A DNA stretch of 58,500 nucleotides from NCBI GenBank assembly GCA_015039315.1, contig WIDE01000080.1, positions 1-58,500 of the forward strand. The letters run 5' to 3'. The stretch comes from Clavulina sp. PMI_390. Its lineage: Eukaryota; Basidiomycota; Agaricomycetes; Cantharellales; Hydnaceae. The notes beneath the pieces were generated by a model that saw only the letters and a program-made list of their open reading frames with translations, did not search any database and was not told the DNA's origin. Made by a program: the position numbers and the translations under genes. The stretch's first letter is position 1, and the number at the start of each line of letters is the position of its first letter. Shown in pieces: positions 12,240 through 22,689 of the stretch.

Positions 12240-13315
12240 GTCGGTGATAGTTCAATTTATGGTGACTCACCAACGGGGGTGATTTGTTGCAGATTGTTGA
12301 CGCTCCACGACCCCGAGCTCCACACAAGGTTGACCACGCCTGGCTCCCGAAGCGTCCCTCTGGAAGTACCTGCGCGCCAAATACAAGGGATATCATGCCT
12401 TCACCTTCTGTGACGCATATTCAAATTAAGGCACCCTCAAAGCGATGGGTGTGAGGTCATCGACGATGGAGGAATCTGACGATGTTTTCGCGGGTTTTGG
12501 ATAGCACCTCGACAGCATTCTCGCCTAGATCGCGAGTTTCGCTTTTTGACGCTCGGTAAGCCACTATCATAGCTGTTGCCCACAATTAGTACCCTGTACC
12601 GCTCGCTCAACACTGTCAATGGCTCCTTATCCAGGCTTTCTAGCGAACTTGTGCTTGCGAACATACTCAGAAACTGCCACTCCTAAATTTGATATTCACA
12701 TATGTTGACGGGCAGATCCACCCGGGCGCAATCATCGCCCATAAATTCAGCCTCGGTGGCCGATGATCAAGCCTGAGACGCCCAGGCTCGATCTTGTGCC
12801 AGTGGAGTACATCCACGGCCGCGGGCACGGTGTAATAAACTGTGTATTCACCTACACCTCAGATTGAAATAAAGGTCAATGTTCACCTGAAGCTCAGAAA
12901 GTGGAAATGGCGTTATGAGACCATCTGGAACTCACCGCTCACGGTCTCCCAAGCCCGAACACCAGCTACCACCATATGCTCACGATGACGAGACCCTCGA
13001 CTTCCTACCCTTTCCACCTTGCGTATGGTACCACCCAATTGGGCCGCGTTGCTAATTGCTCCAACGGATGCAGTTAGAATTAGCGATTGTGGCACCGAGC
13101 GTTGAGATCGCCGCGGACACGGTGTAGTGGCTCATGATCTGACATGCCTGGTGTGAAAATCATTTGATACCCATGGGGTCCCCTACGACCACAACGAAGC
13201 GAGCAGATCCAGGCCCCGGCAAAGTACCATGGAGAATCTCCTATCCACCATAAAATACGCCACTGCAGCTTCCATTTTGACCAAAAATCCCCTCCATCAA
13301 GTTGCTGAATCGCCG
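12240..13315. other. 1.1-kb intergenic region with H1 promoter at its right end
   Basis: This lies between the start of the minus-strand GFA copy 2 and the start of hydrolase H1. The right end has a TATA-like ATAAAATA at 13250-13257, 59 bp before the H1 start. A short imperfect repeat (CGCGG-G/A-CACGGTGTA) occurs near 12820 and 13110. I find no coding sequence. Confidence 0.45.
13250..13257 (+). promoter_or_regulatory. TATA-like element of hydrolase H1
   Basis: ATAAAATA, 59 bp upstream of the H1 start at 13316. The other three array members also have TATA-like elements 60-120 bp upstream of their ATG. Its position favours the start at 13316 over the in-frame ATG at 13229, which lies upstream of this element. 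Confidence 0.45.
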
Positions 13316-14669
13316 ATGTCTATCTTCGAGATTCCTGGTTGGAAGACTGGGGGATTTAACAGCGAGACCTACCACTATCTGTCGGTGAAGCCCACCTCTA
13401 GCGACAAGAAAACGTTTGTCTTCCTCCATGGTGCTCCCGCAGGTATGCGTCATAGCGTTTGAACCAGCTTTTTCGCTCACTCCTTGGATAGGCGTCCTTC
13501 CCTTTCGAAAGGTCGTTCCTCTCCTAATCGAAGAAGGCAACGGTGTCATCGTGGTTGAGCTGCTCGGATTTGGCGGTTCCAGTTGTCCCAAGGAAGTTCA
13601 GAAGTACTCCCCACTTTCGCTAGCGATTGCTGTCGAAGAGATTGTCGCCATAGAAGGAATTGAGAAGGCCGTGATCCTTGGCCACGGATGGGTAAGCTGC
13701 CTGGAACGACCCTCTGTGCGCTTTGATTATTGAGACTCTTGCTACAACTTCAGGGTGTGCCAGTAGCGACTCGTTTTGCCGTGAAGTATCCCCAGATCAC
13801 AGAGGGGCTAATTCTGTGAGAATAATTCTGTCCTCTGCTGTGCTTATTCATGACTTTTTTTTCTGTCAGAGTTACTATTCCGTTCATGCCTCCTCAAGCC
13901 AAGCCGCTTGACGTCAATGGACTCAACGCCAAGTTCAAGCCATTGATCGGCTATGACCCTATAGGCTTAATGTCTTTCATGTCGTCAGACGCTGCTCTCG
14001 AGCTTCTGACTGATCGCGTAAGTCCCAGACGAGCAGTCCGCGTTATCCTTCCTTCCGACTCGAGAGTTTAAACTCTCTGACCGCTAGACGGAATCGTTCG
14101 TTCGACTTTTGTACGACAATAGCTCTCACTTTGCAAATGCGCACACATTTTACGATACTGGTGCTCTCGAGGCGAGCTTGAAAGCTGACCTAAAGCCTCC
14201 AACACCATCTTGGGCTAGCGAACAGGTACGTCCTAGCGTGGGCATCATTTGTCCTCTTGAGCCTCATATTCTTTATCTCGATGCTATCGCAGGAACTGCA
14301 AGAAATTATTGATTTTGTCAAGCGCCAGAACATGGACGCTGTCCTTAATCATTATCGATACGAAATGTTCCACTTCGACGAGGGTGACGGGGGTAAGTGT
14401 TCCACCCCATCCCGATCTGCACACAATGGCCCCTGACATATTCTTTTGCTCGGCGGCGAATTCCAGACCTCCCAAAGCGCCTATCTGCGCCATACCTTTA
14501 TATCGAATGCAAAGAAGATCCCATGATCCCACCTCCGATCGTGAAAACTCAGCTCAACAACTGTGACGACATTACCATCAAGTCATTCGACAGCGGCCAC
14601 TGGGTCATGGAAGAGGAACCCGCCAATGTCGTTGCTACTATCAAAGAGTGGCTCGCTAAGTTGGCTTAG
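13316..14669 (+). CDS. Epoxide-hydrolase-like alpha/beta hydrolase H1 (nucleophile lost)
   Basis: Seven exons: 13316-13442, 13492-13691, 13754-13815, 13870-14017, 14088-14225, 14293-14392, 14467-14669; 325 residues. The alpha/beta-hydrolase fold follows soluble epoxide hydrolases: MSIFEIPGWKTG start, oxyanion segment FVFLHGAPAG, VVELLGFGGSS, nucleophile elbow, lid region, acid in ECKEDPMIPPP, and histidine in SGHWVMEEEP. At the elbow it reads VILGHGWGVPVATRFAVKYP; epoxide hydrolases and dehalogenases have Asp in GHDWG, so Gly replaces the nucleophile here. The acid and His remain. Without a nucleophile the normal ester-intermediate chemistry is not possible, so it may be a binding protein, or use another mechanism. 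It is the first of four copies with the same exon plan. Confidence 0.85.
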
Positions 14670-15406
14670 ACTTGTGTTAGGAGAAATTGAGTTATCAGGT
14701 TCGTCTATAGAATCCGTTGAGGACTTCCATTTCCGAAGGCTGGTTCTTACTGATAACATATCTCTCAGTGGAATAAAGTAATACAACGGCACCATCTGCA
14801 ATGTAACACGGAATCAATTAATTTTCTTTGCACTCTTCATGGCACTAGATTGGGCTATGGATCGTCTCAAACAGTTTGTAGCACTCGACTCAGACGGCTA
14901 TGGAATCTCAGTCGCCTGGCCCTGAAGAAGCTTAAGCGGCCGACAGGAAGCTTCGAATACAACACAGCAAGCTGGACGATTTCAATATTGCTCGTAACGA
15001 CTTTTGTGATCTCTTTACCGCTAGTCAACGCCTACCAATGCCTCTTCATGTTATTGCTTGAATTCGGCGATCTCATGGTATCACTTCATCTGAAGTAGTC
15101 CAAATCTGGGGACTACGTCATCCATCTCCATAGTAGCTGCATGCTTGATTAACCGTTTGGAAGCTGCGCCGAGGAGCATCGTGACTAGCGCTCACTGTAC
15201 AAAGCTCACCAGCAATTCAACATCTAGATTCAAAAGCCCAATGGAGTGGGAGATCAGCTGATCACCCCATTGATCGGCATCGAATGAACGAAGAGGTTAT
15301 TATGTATTTTCACGAAGCAGACCATGGGACAGGAGGAGGGTATATAATGCTCTCGGCGGTGTGGGTCCCCCAGTATACCCTTTCTCCAAGCATCTTGGTT
15401 CCCCCG
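14670..15406. other. Intergenic region H1-H2
   Basis: 737 bp between tandem hydrolases H1 and H2. It holds the H1 3' flank and, at the right end, the H2 promoter with TATATAA at 15341. No further gene is seen. Confidence 0.45.
15341..15347 (+). promoter_or_regulatory. TATA box of hydrolase H2
   Basis: TATATAA, 60 bp upstream of the H2 ATG at 15407. This is the clearest TATA box in the array. Confidence 0.6.
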
Positions 15407-16803
15407 ATGGCTAACATCTTCGAGATCCCTGGCTGGAAAACTAAACAAGTTAACAGTGAGAGCTATCACTATCTCTATGTGAAGCCTACCTCAGGCGAGA
15501 AGAAGACCTTTGTCTTCCTCCATGGTGCCCCCACAGGTATTGATCTCCGATATTTCCACCTGGCACTCTCGCTCACGATGGATTTCAGGTGCCCTTGCCT
15601 TTCGTAAGATTGTACCCCTAGTAATAGGGGAAGGAAACGGTGCTATTGTCGTCGAGCTTCTCGGATTCGGAGGGTCCAGTCGTCCCAAAGAAGTGGAAAA
15701 GTATTCTCCGCTCGCAATTTCTAGTGCCGTTGTAGATATCCTCACCACAGAAGGGGTAGGGAAAGCGATTGTTGTAGGCCAAGGTTGGGTACGTTGCTGA
15801 AATTCAACAGAGACAACACATTTTCATACCCGTCTCACCGTCCCACGATCTAACCGTAGGGCGTCTCGATCGGCACCCGGCTAGCTCTCAAATATCCTCA
15901 GCATGTGGAGGGACTCGTCCAGTAAGCAGGTTTCAGACTTTCGCCACATGCCCCTTGTTAACCTGCTGAGGATCAGAGTCGCGATACCGTTCTTGCCACT
16001 TGAGGCCAAGCCCCTTGACGTCCAAGGGCTTAACGCGATGTTTAAGCCCTTGATTGGATACGACCCCCTTGGTTATATGCCTTTCATGGCTTCTGATGGG
16101 GCTTTGAAGCTCCTTTCTGAACATGTAAGAGGCCACCAACAGTGACCAACTTGCGGAGGCTGGCTTGGTCCCGATTCTCATCTTCACTCCCTTCAACATG
16201 TAGACAGAGTCTTTCGTTCGTCTTCTTTACGATGATAGCACCAACTTGGCCAGTGCACGCACGTTTTATGACACTGGTGCTCTTGAGAACAGCTTAAAGG
16301 CTGACCTGAAACCTCCAACCCCATCATGGGTCACCGAACAGGCAAGCTCAGGCTACTGCACCTCCTACATAGTCGATACTCATAAATTACTCCACTATAG
16401 GAAATGCAAGAAATTCTTGATTTTGTGAAGCGTCAAGACATGGACGCGACCCTCCAGTATTACCGCTTTAGTATGTTCCATTTTGACAAGGAAGACGGAG
16501 GTGAGTTGTCTATCGCTATCCTTGTCGTAGTCTCCCAACTACTCGATATATCTGGTTCTCATCGCCTTTCTCTCTTGCTTTCTGGTGGCACTTGAAGATC
16601 TCCCCAAGCGACTCTCCACTCCGTATCTATACATCGAGTGCAAGGGTGATCCTATGATCCCACCCCCCATTGTGCAAGCTCAATTAGCCCACTGCGACAA
16701 GATCGCCATCAAGACCTTCAACGCAGGTCATTGGGTGATGGAGGAGGAGCCTGTCAATGTTGTCAATGCCGTCAAGGAGTGGCTCGCTGCTGCCCTCGTC
16801 TAG
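15407..16803 (+). CDS. Epoxide-hydrolase-like alpha/beta hydrolase H2 (nucleophile lost)
   Basis: Seven exons: 15407-15536, 15589-15788, 15860-15921, 15977-16124, 16204-16341, 16401-16500, 16598-16803; 327 residues. Same fold as H1: MANIFEIPGWKT start, FVFLHGAPTG, VVELLGFGGSS, acid in ECKGDPMIPPP, histidine in AGHWVMEEEP. The elbow reads VVGQGWGVSIGTRLALKYP, so the nucleophile site is Gly and the preceding His of the elbow is also changed, to Gln. Intron 5 uses a GC donor (CAG|GCAAGC), where H1, H3 and H4 use GT. The start of exon 4 is chosen at 15977 so that its length (148 nt) equals the other copies. An acceptor at 15970/15971 would add two residues. Confidence 0.85.
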
Positions 16804-16985
16804 AACTGCTGTCGTGCGGTTTCCAATATGAAAACCTGTCAACTTGTGAACAAATTAGTATTGTTTTCTTTACCCCTCCGGTTGCCCAAGAGAACTGCGG
16901 AATCGCTCAATCAAGAAATTAGTTTGAAACATTGTGCCATCGTTCATCCGAAATACAGAAAAGAGTCTAGTGGCAGGAATGAACT

Positions 16986-18416
16986 CTAGTGTTGAGACGA
17001 TCCATAATACACTTGCATCAAACCAGCCTTCTCTTCCCAGCCTAGTTGAGTTCGCTTCAACTTTCCCAGGCCAGCAACTAGAGCCTCACAAGCCTCACGG
17101 AGAAGCTCGCGATCCGAGCCTCCGCTAGTCACTATGTCAGAAACGATGAATGAACCGCTGCTTGGCGATTCGGAAGGTGGTAGCAGGCGGATGGACACCC
17201 TGGATGCAGGGTTGAGAGCTGTGCTGAAAAGGTGCGCGAGAGGGTTAGGAATAGGAGAGCTTGAGGGCGGAGGAAGTGAGAGAGTGAGGGTTGGGGAGTG
17301 GGTAGTTGGAGCGTCGTATCTAGTAGCGGAAGGGTCAGCCGTTTTTTTACGAACGACTAAGACGAAGCAGACGTACCTGACAGACATGACATAGACTCCA
17401 TATTGTTTCACGGGCAGCTTTACGTCGTCCCCGAATACCTGAGCAAACCTCAGCAAGGCCCGCCCATTGCTTGTCGTGCACTCGGGGAATGCCACCACTG
17501 GTCCACGAGCTGATTTTCTGATGTCTTCGAGAGATCGTGGAGGAGTAGAACTATTGTCAATTCCGAATGGTGGGATACGACCCGTAGAAGCAAGTATTTT
17601 CAATAGCGAGACTTCACGGAAGCCTTGAATGGCGCTCCGAGAACGAGGAGTAGAGGCCGTGGTGGGTAGAGAAACGTTCGCTGAGCCTGTCCCAGTACGA
17701 CGACCAGTGACCCTGGAAGGGCTCGGAGACTCGACTTCAGTTTGAGGGGGCGGAGTAGCAATAGGAAGTACGAATGTAGGGTTGAAGCGGAAGGCGAGCC
17801 ACAAGATCTCAACGTAAGATGCCCAATTGGAGATGATAAGGTCGCCTGTTCTGGGGCTCCATGATTCGTTCAGAGCGTCCTTTGCGGCCCGTCTAAATGA
17901 GAAGGATATTTGATGAGCTCGCGAACGCATCCCTCACAGTGAGGAACACTCACCCACGCTTGCGCGGCGTCATCGTCACAGATATCCAGTAGAAACCCAT
18001 AAACAGCAGTGAGAGACGAGCAATGATCGCTGTAAAGATGCTGCTAAGAATCCTGTGAAGCGGCGCTATTGGGTACTGTTGAGCCAAAAGAGAAAGCAAG
18101 GTGATGTTAGCATTGTCATCAAGCTACTGAATGACATCGTGCAAATTCGATCACTCACAAAGAGAAGACATATCCCCTGAACGATCACGACGTATAATAG
18201 GAGCGTGATAAGGCACAAGAGAACGCGCAGAGTCCCAAAGAGATACTTGAGAGGGACAAGGGCAATGTCGAGCGGCCCGCTGGCAGAAGCTGGCGCCAGG
18301 GGGGTCAGGAATGGTTGAATTCCAGTCCCTGCATCCTGTCATATTACGAATAAGTATTTATGATCAAGCCCGCACAGTTTTGTTTCTCGTACTCGATACG
18401 CAGAATATTTCTCCAT
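16986..18416 (-). CDS. PlsC-type lysophospholipid acyltransferase (LOA1/VPS66-like)
   Basis: Minus-strand exons 18416-18393, 18335-18159, 18075-17954, 17892-17377, 17319-16986; 390 residues. It would transfer an acyl group to a lysophospholipid at ER or lipid-droplet membranes. The N-terminus MEKYSAYR joins DAGTGIQPFLTPLAP. Two hydrophobic segments follow (LRVLLCLITLLLYVVIV and IFTAIIARLSLLFMGFYWI), then the LPLAT domain. Motif I, usually HX4D, reads NWASYVEIL, with Trp for His and Glu for Asp. The FPEGT block reads VVAFPECTTSNGRALLRF. A Ser/Pro/Thr-rich stretch interrupts the domain. Intron 4 (17320-17376, 57 nt) has no stop in frame, so its retention would add 19 residues. The yeast LOA1 link rests on the N-terminal motif from memory and is moderate. 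Confidence 0.8.
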
Positions 18417-18479
18417 GAAGAGGCCGAAGGAAAGTCAGTTGAGTGACCGTGGGAAACTTGTTTTACCGGTACCGGCGAC
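18417..18479. promoter_or_regulatory. 63-bp bidirectional promoter, acyltransferase / PEX2
   Basis: Only 63 bp separate the start codons of the minus-strand acyltransferase (18416) and plus-strand PEX2 (18480). The two transcripts must share control elements, and their 5' leaders may overlap. No TATA box is seen. Confidence 0.6.
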
Positions 18480-20163
18480 ATGTCCTCTCCACCATCCTCG
18501 TCCTCGTCTGCACCGTCACCAGCTGCGAGCGGAAGTAGCAGCAGGCCATGGAATACAGCATGGTCCGAAATACACCCTGCTTTATCGTTGCTACGAGGTC
18601 AAATAGCATCCTGGGCAACTCCAACCAGCAGAATCATGCGTGTGGGGCAGCTGGACGCTGAGCTGTTGGACCACGAGCTGATCACTATGCTCAAAGAGCC
18701 ACTGAACAAAGCTTTAGCGCAACTAGGCGTGAGTCTAGAACCTACCCAATCTCAGAATAGCGGCGCTCCTGACGACACTCTTTGGCATAGTCCGTGTACG
18801 AGACTCGTTATGATCCTGAATTTGCTCTCGTCATTGGGGCGATACTGTACAAATTCTCCATGTGGGACAAAGGAGCGACGTACGGTGCAAAGCTACAGGA
18901 CCTTCACTACCGAACAACAAAAGTGTCTACTGGCGCGACGAAGCTCGCTCGTATGTCGCATTCACTCATAGCTATCTTTCTACTACTAAGCATTTGCACT
19001 TTGGAATGCAGCTTCTGGACTACCTCAAAGAATACTGGCTCTACACGCTCTCCTTACTGTGGTGGTGCCCTATCTTCACACCCGGATACGAACACATGCC
19101 CTTAGTCGTGCGTGGCCCGATGCACCTTCTGCTGACAGGAAACGGCGTGTGTGGGATGCGCTTGTTCGACTAGAGACGCTTCATTCAACCCTTGGGCTGA
19201 TTGGGTTCATCACTTTCCTCTATGATGGAAGGTATGTTGGAAACCATCGTTCACCCCTTCACTCCCTGACAATAACTTCTCTCCAGATACCGCACTATTG
19301 CAGATCGGCTCCTCGGTCTGCGACTTGTACCCTCACGATCGATAGTCAGGAGGAATATCAGCTACGAATTCATGAATCGCCAAATGGTTTGGCATGCATT
19401 CACAGTACGCCGAGTTTCACTGTATCACGATGTTCTCAGTGGAGGGTACTAACGAATTAACCCTCAGGAATTCCTGATATTCCTGCTACCTCTTATCAAT
19501 GCTAGAAAAGTGCGGAGGAAGGTATCTCGTATCTTCTCGAGGGCAAACCCTTCGTTACTCTTGCCACACACGATCCGGGCCAGTCTCGGGCTTTCTCCGT
19601 CCACATCAGATGGCCCTGGCTCTTCATCTGCCGCATCCGTGCTGGAGGAAGGGCGGAGAGGTAAATTCTGGGCACTTTCGGATGATCAGTGCGCAATATG
19701 TGCCGAAGACGCAAGCTACAACATGGCTCACCTCGCCGAGGCTGCGAATGCGAACGCCCAAGCACTGGCTTCGTCCGCAAGCATGTCGTCAGAGGAACGC
19801 TACTCCTATCGGGGCCGACCCAAGTCTGCTGAAGGCGCTGAGGCGCCTGCAGCAGAACAACCATCAACAGCCGTTACTCTGACTGCATCCAGTGATGCTC
19901 CTCCCCAGTTCCCCATCACGAATCCCTACCGTGCCTCTTGCGGGCACATATACTGCTATTTCTGCCTCTCAGAGCGGATGATTCGGGCTGCGGTAGGCGA
20001 TGACGCGTATCTTGACGAGGATGGATGGGAGTGCTTGAGATGTGAGCGGCATGTGCGGAGCGCCGAGCGCGTGAAAGGAGACGATGGACATGCGGATGAG
20101 ATGGGAAGTCAGGATGGGCTGAGTGATGTTGATGGAGAGGATGTTGTGCGTGTTACAGCTTGA
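18480..20163 (+). CDS. PEX2: Peroxin-2, RING-finger E3 of the peroxisomal import complex
   Basis: Exons 18480-18728, 18791-18950, 19012-19231, 19287-19404, 19468-20163; 480 residues. PEX2 sits in the peroxisomal membrane with PEX10 and PEX12 and ubiquitinates the import receptor PEX5. The Pex2/Pex12 N-terminal domain is clear: VGQLDAELLDHELITMLKEP, YDPEFALVIGAILYKFSMWD, KGATYGAKLQDLHYR, and the hydrophobic LIGFITFLYDGRYR and EFLIFLLPLINARK. The C-terminal RING has CAIC, then CGHIYCYFC, then CLRC. Between CAIC and CGH there are about 70 residues rich in Ala/Ser, a large loop for a RING. The tail after the RING is acidic. It is divergent from the acyltransferase gene at 16986-18416. Confidence 0.93.
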
Positions 20164-20682
20164 GGAATTTACTTGTTGGTGAGTACTTGCCGGTATTTTG
20201 TCGGAAATCTTCGCTAATGCCACAATAGTAATAGCGTTAGGTCATGACGCCCGTGTGCTCTAAGATGTTTATCTAATTGCATTCTCCCACACTGCGTGAG
20301 GCCCTGCATGTGGACGTCGAACAGCCAGGTCCACACGGAAATGATTTTCCTGTAGCATGGAGTGCCCCATATTACGCTCGTGATTTGCATGCCTCCGAAC
20401 GCATGGTAGCCAAGGCTAGACCGTTATTTTGGGACTCAGCAATTGTTGAATGTCACCACAATCGGCGCTCAGCTACAATCCAGGTTGAAGATGCGGGTAA
20501 TTGGGTTGAAACTTGTCGTCGATTGGGCACAAGTATCTCCTTTTGCAATCCAGGTCCTCAATTCACAGATAGTCCCATGAGAAAGTTTCCCTCTGACCTT
20601 ATAAGTCGCTCCCAAGCCCAAGCCGCGCCTTCGATTCTCATGTATCGCCCCAGGTTCCAGAGGCCCTTCTCACCTCTCCACG
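20164..20682. promoter_or_regulatory. Intergenic region PEX2-H3 with H3 promoter
   Basis: 519 bp after PEX2. TATAAG lies at 20600-20605, 77 bp before the H3 start. Nothing else is recognised. Confidence 0.45.
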
Positions 20683-22027
20683 ATGTCCATCTTCTCGACC
20701 CCTGGCTGGAAAACCGGGAAGTTCAATAATGAGATATATCACTATCTGTCCGTGAAGCCCACGTTGCAAGATAAGAAGACGTTTGTCTTCCTCCATGGTG
20801 TTCCCACAGGTCTGTGCTACATTTATTCCTTTATTCATCGCGATCGCTCATGCTTCTTGTAGGTGCTCTCAGCTTGCGGAAGATACTTCCGTACATGCTG
20901 GCTGAGGGCCATGGTATCATTCTCCCAGAGCTACTCGGCTTTGGTCGCTCTAGCCGTCCCAAAGAAACGGAACGATACTCTCGGATCGGGATGGCAGACG
21001 CCGTAGCGGAGATCCTAGCCGCAGAAGGCGTTGAGAAAGCAATTATTCTTGGTCATGGTTGGGTCAGTTACCCATGGATTCATCTATGTCACCTCATTGA
21101 CCTCAAATTTTTCTACAGGGAGCATGGATCGCGACTCGTTTTGCTCTCAAGTATCCTCAATATGCGGAAGGACTCATTCAGTATGGGTGTATTTCGCCAC
21201 CCTGTGACAGTCGTTTACTGACCAAACATTGGAAGGATTGGGATCCCCTTCATACCGCTTGAGGCCAAACCCTTTGACCCCCATAAAATCAACACTGCGT
21301 GCAAACCTTCTCTAGGATATGCCCCTCTTGGGTATCTTATTTTCATGGCTTCGGACGCCGCGCTTGAGCTGCTAATGGGTCACGTAAGTAAACCTCACCC
21401 TCGTGCGCTCGTTCTCTTTCTAATTTTCGTTCATCGTGCTGCCTTGCAGACCGAGGCTTTCCTTCGTCTGATGTACGACGACCGGCCGAACTTTGCCAGC
21501 GCGTATACTTTCTATGATACAGGCGCCTTGGAAGCCAGCTTGAGAGCCGACCTGAAACCGCCTATTCCATCCTGGATAACAGAACAGGTTAGCTCAATCA
21601 GATAGCTTGAGAAGATTTGCTCACTGATACGCGACCCGCGCAATTACAGGAGATGCAAGAAGTTCTTGACTTTGTCCAAAAACAGGATATGAATGCTATG
21701 CTCAATTATTTCCGCTTTGGGATGTTCCATTTTGGTGAAGAGGACGGAGGTGAGAGCTCACCTTGTGGGAGTGCTAATGAAGCTGATGCTGTACCTGTTT
21801 ATGAATCCCAACAACAATAAGACCTTCCAATGCGTCTCTCTACCCCATATCTATATATCGAGTGCAAGACGGGACCAATGGTTCCATCTCCAGTCGTTCA
21901 AGCCCAGCTGGCCCATTGTGATCATATTACCATCAAGACGCTCAATGGAGGCTATTGGATAATGGAACAAGAACCTAATAATGTTTTTGCCGGTATTAGG
22001 CAGTGGCTTGAGACTACATTCGCCTAG
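20683..22027 (+). CDS. Epoxide-hydrolase-like alpha/beta hydrolase H3 (whole catalytic triad lost)
   Basis: Seven exons: 20683-20809, 20863-21062, 21119-21180, 21236-21383, 21450-21587, 21650-21749, 21822-22027; 326 residues. Same fold and exon plan as H1, H2 and H4: MSIFSTPGWKTG start, FVFLHGVPTG, PELLGFGRSS, elbow IILGHGWGAWIATRFALKYP. The nucleophile site is Gly as in all four. It alone also changes the acid position (ECKTGPMVPSP, where the others have ECKxDPMIPPP) and the catalytic His (GGYWIMEQEP, where the others have GHWVMEEEP). The frame is fully open and all splice sites are good, so it is not a simple pseudogene. A non-catalytic role is the simplest reading. The acceptor of intron 6 (AATAAG) is weak but fixed by frame and exon length. 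Confidence 0.83.
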
Positions 22028-22689
22028 CTGCCATGCGCAGCCTATTCAGACACTTACGCCGGTCGTCAAGCCTTTGCGGCTGACTGTACACTACATTCGG
22101 ACCCATCAACAAGATCAACTTTTCTCCGTCATAACGCTCTAAATAATTCAACCCTTGGGCACCGCTTGGGAGCGATTATCCACATGGCTACTTTTCAGTT
22201 GTGATTTTCATGGTGCCAACGGATAAACCTTGCCGGCCCCAATCAAAGGATTCTATTGTGAGTGCATCGGGATTCGAGGCATCGGGCATGGAAGCGCCCA
22301 TAGGTGGAGCCCGACCTCAGCCTCGGGCTCGAGTTACCCCTCAAAGCTGTTTTCATGGACGACAGCCACTCGGGGACAATGATGGGATGCCCGTCTACGA
22401 TGCCTCGACGCCGTTTACATATCACTCTGAGTCAGGTGAGATTAATTGATCACCATCCTATACGCGCTCACGATGATAGACTTCTGTGCTCGCAGTTCAG
22501 AAACCCCACTCTCCAGCGCCATACTGTAAGGGATGGCCCGCCGTAAGTATCAGAGAGATCCAGGTATTTAAACAACGTTCTCCACGGGCTAGAGAGATTC
22601 AGCACGCAAACATCCCCTCATCGAGACTCAAACTGCCTTGACGATCTCCACTTCTTCTTCAACCCTTCAGCCAATTGACAATAATAACT
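22028..22689. promoter_or_regulatory. Intergenic region H3-H4 with H4 promoter
   Basis: 662 bp. It contains an 8-bp perfect inverted repeat (arms 22307-22314 and 22323-22330, 8-nt spacer) and a TATA-like TATTTAAA at 22565-22572, 118 bp before the H4 start. No gene is seen. Confidence 0.45.

Noticed and set aside
13229..13315. Longer N-terminus for hydrolase H1 from an upstream ATG
   Set aside because: It would start upstream of the TATA-like element, and the other copies begin at the conserved M-(S/A)-x-IF motif.
20683..22027. H3 as a pseudogene
   Set aside because: All seven exons keep frame, splice sites and length. Only catalytic residues are changed, so I call it an intact pseudo-enzyme candidate.
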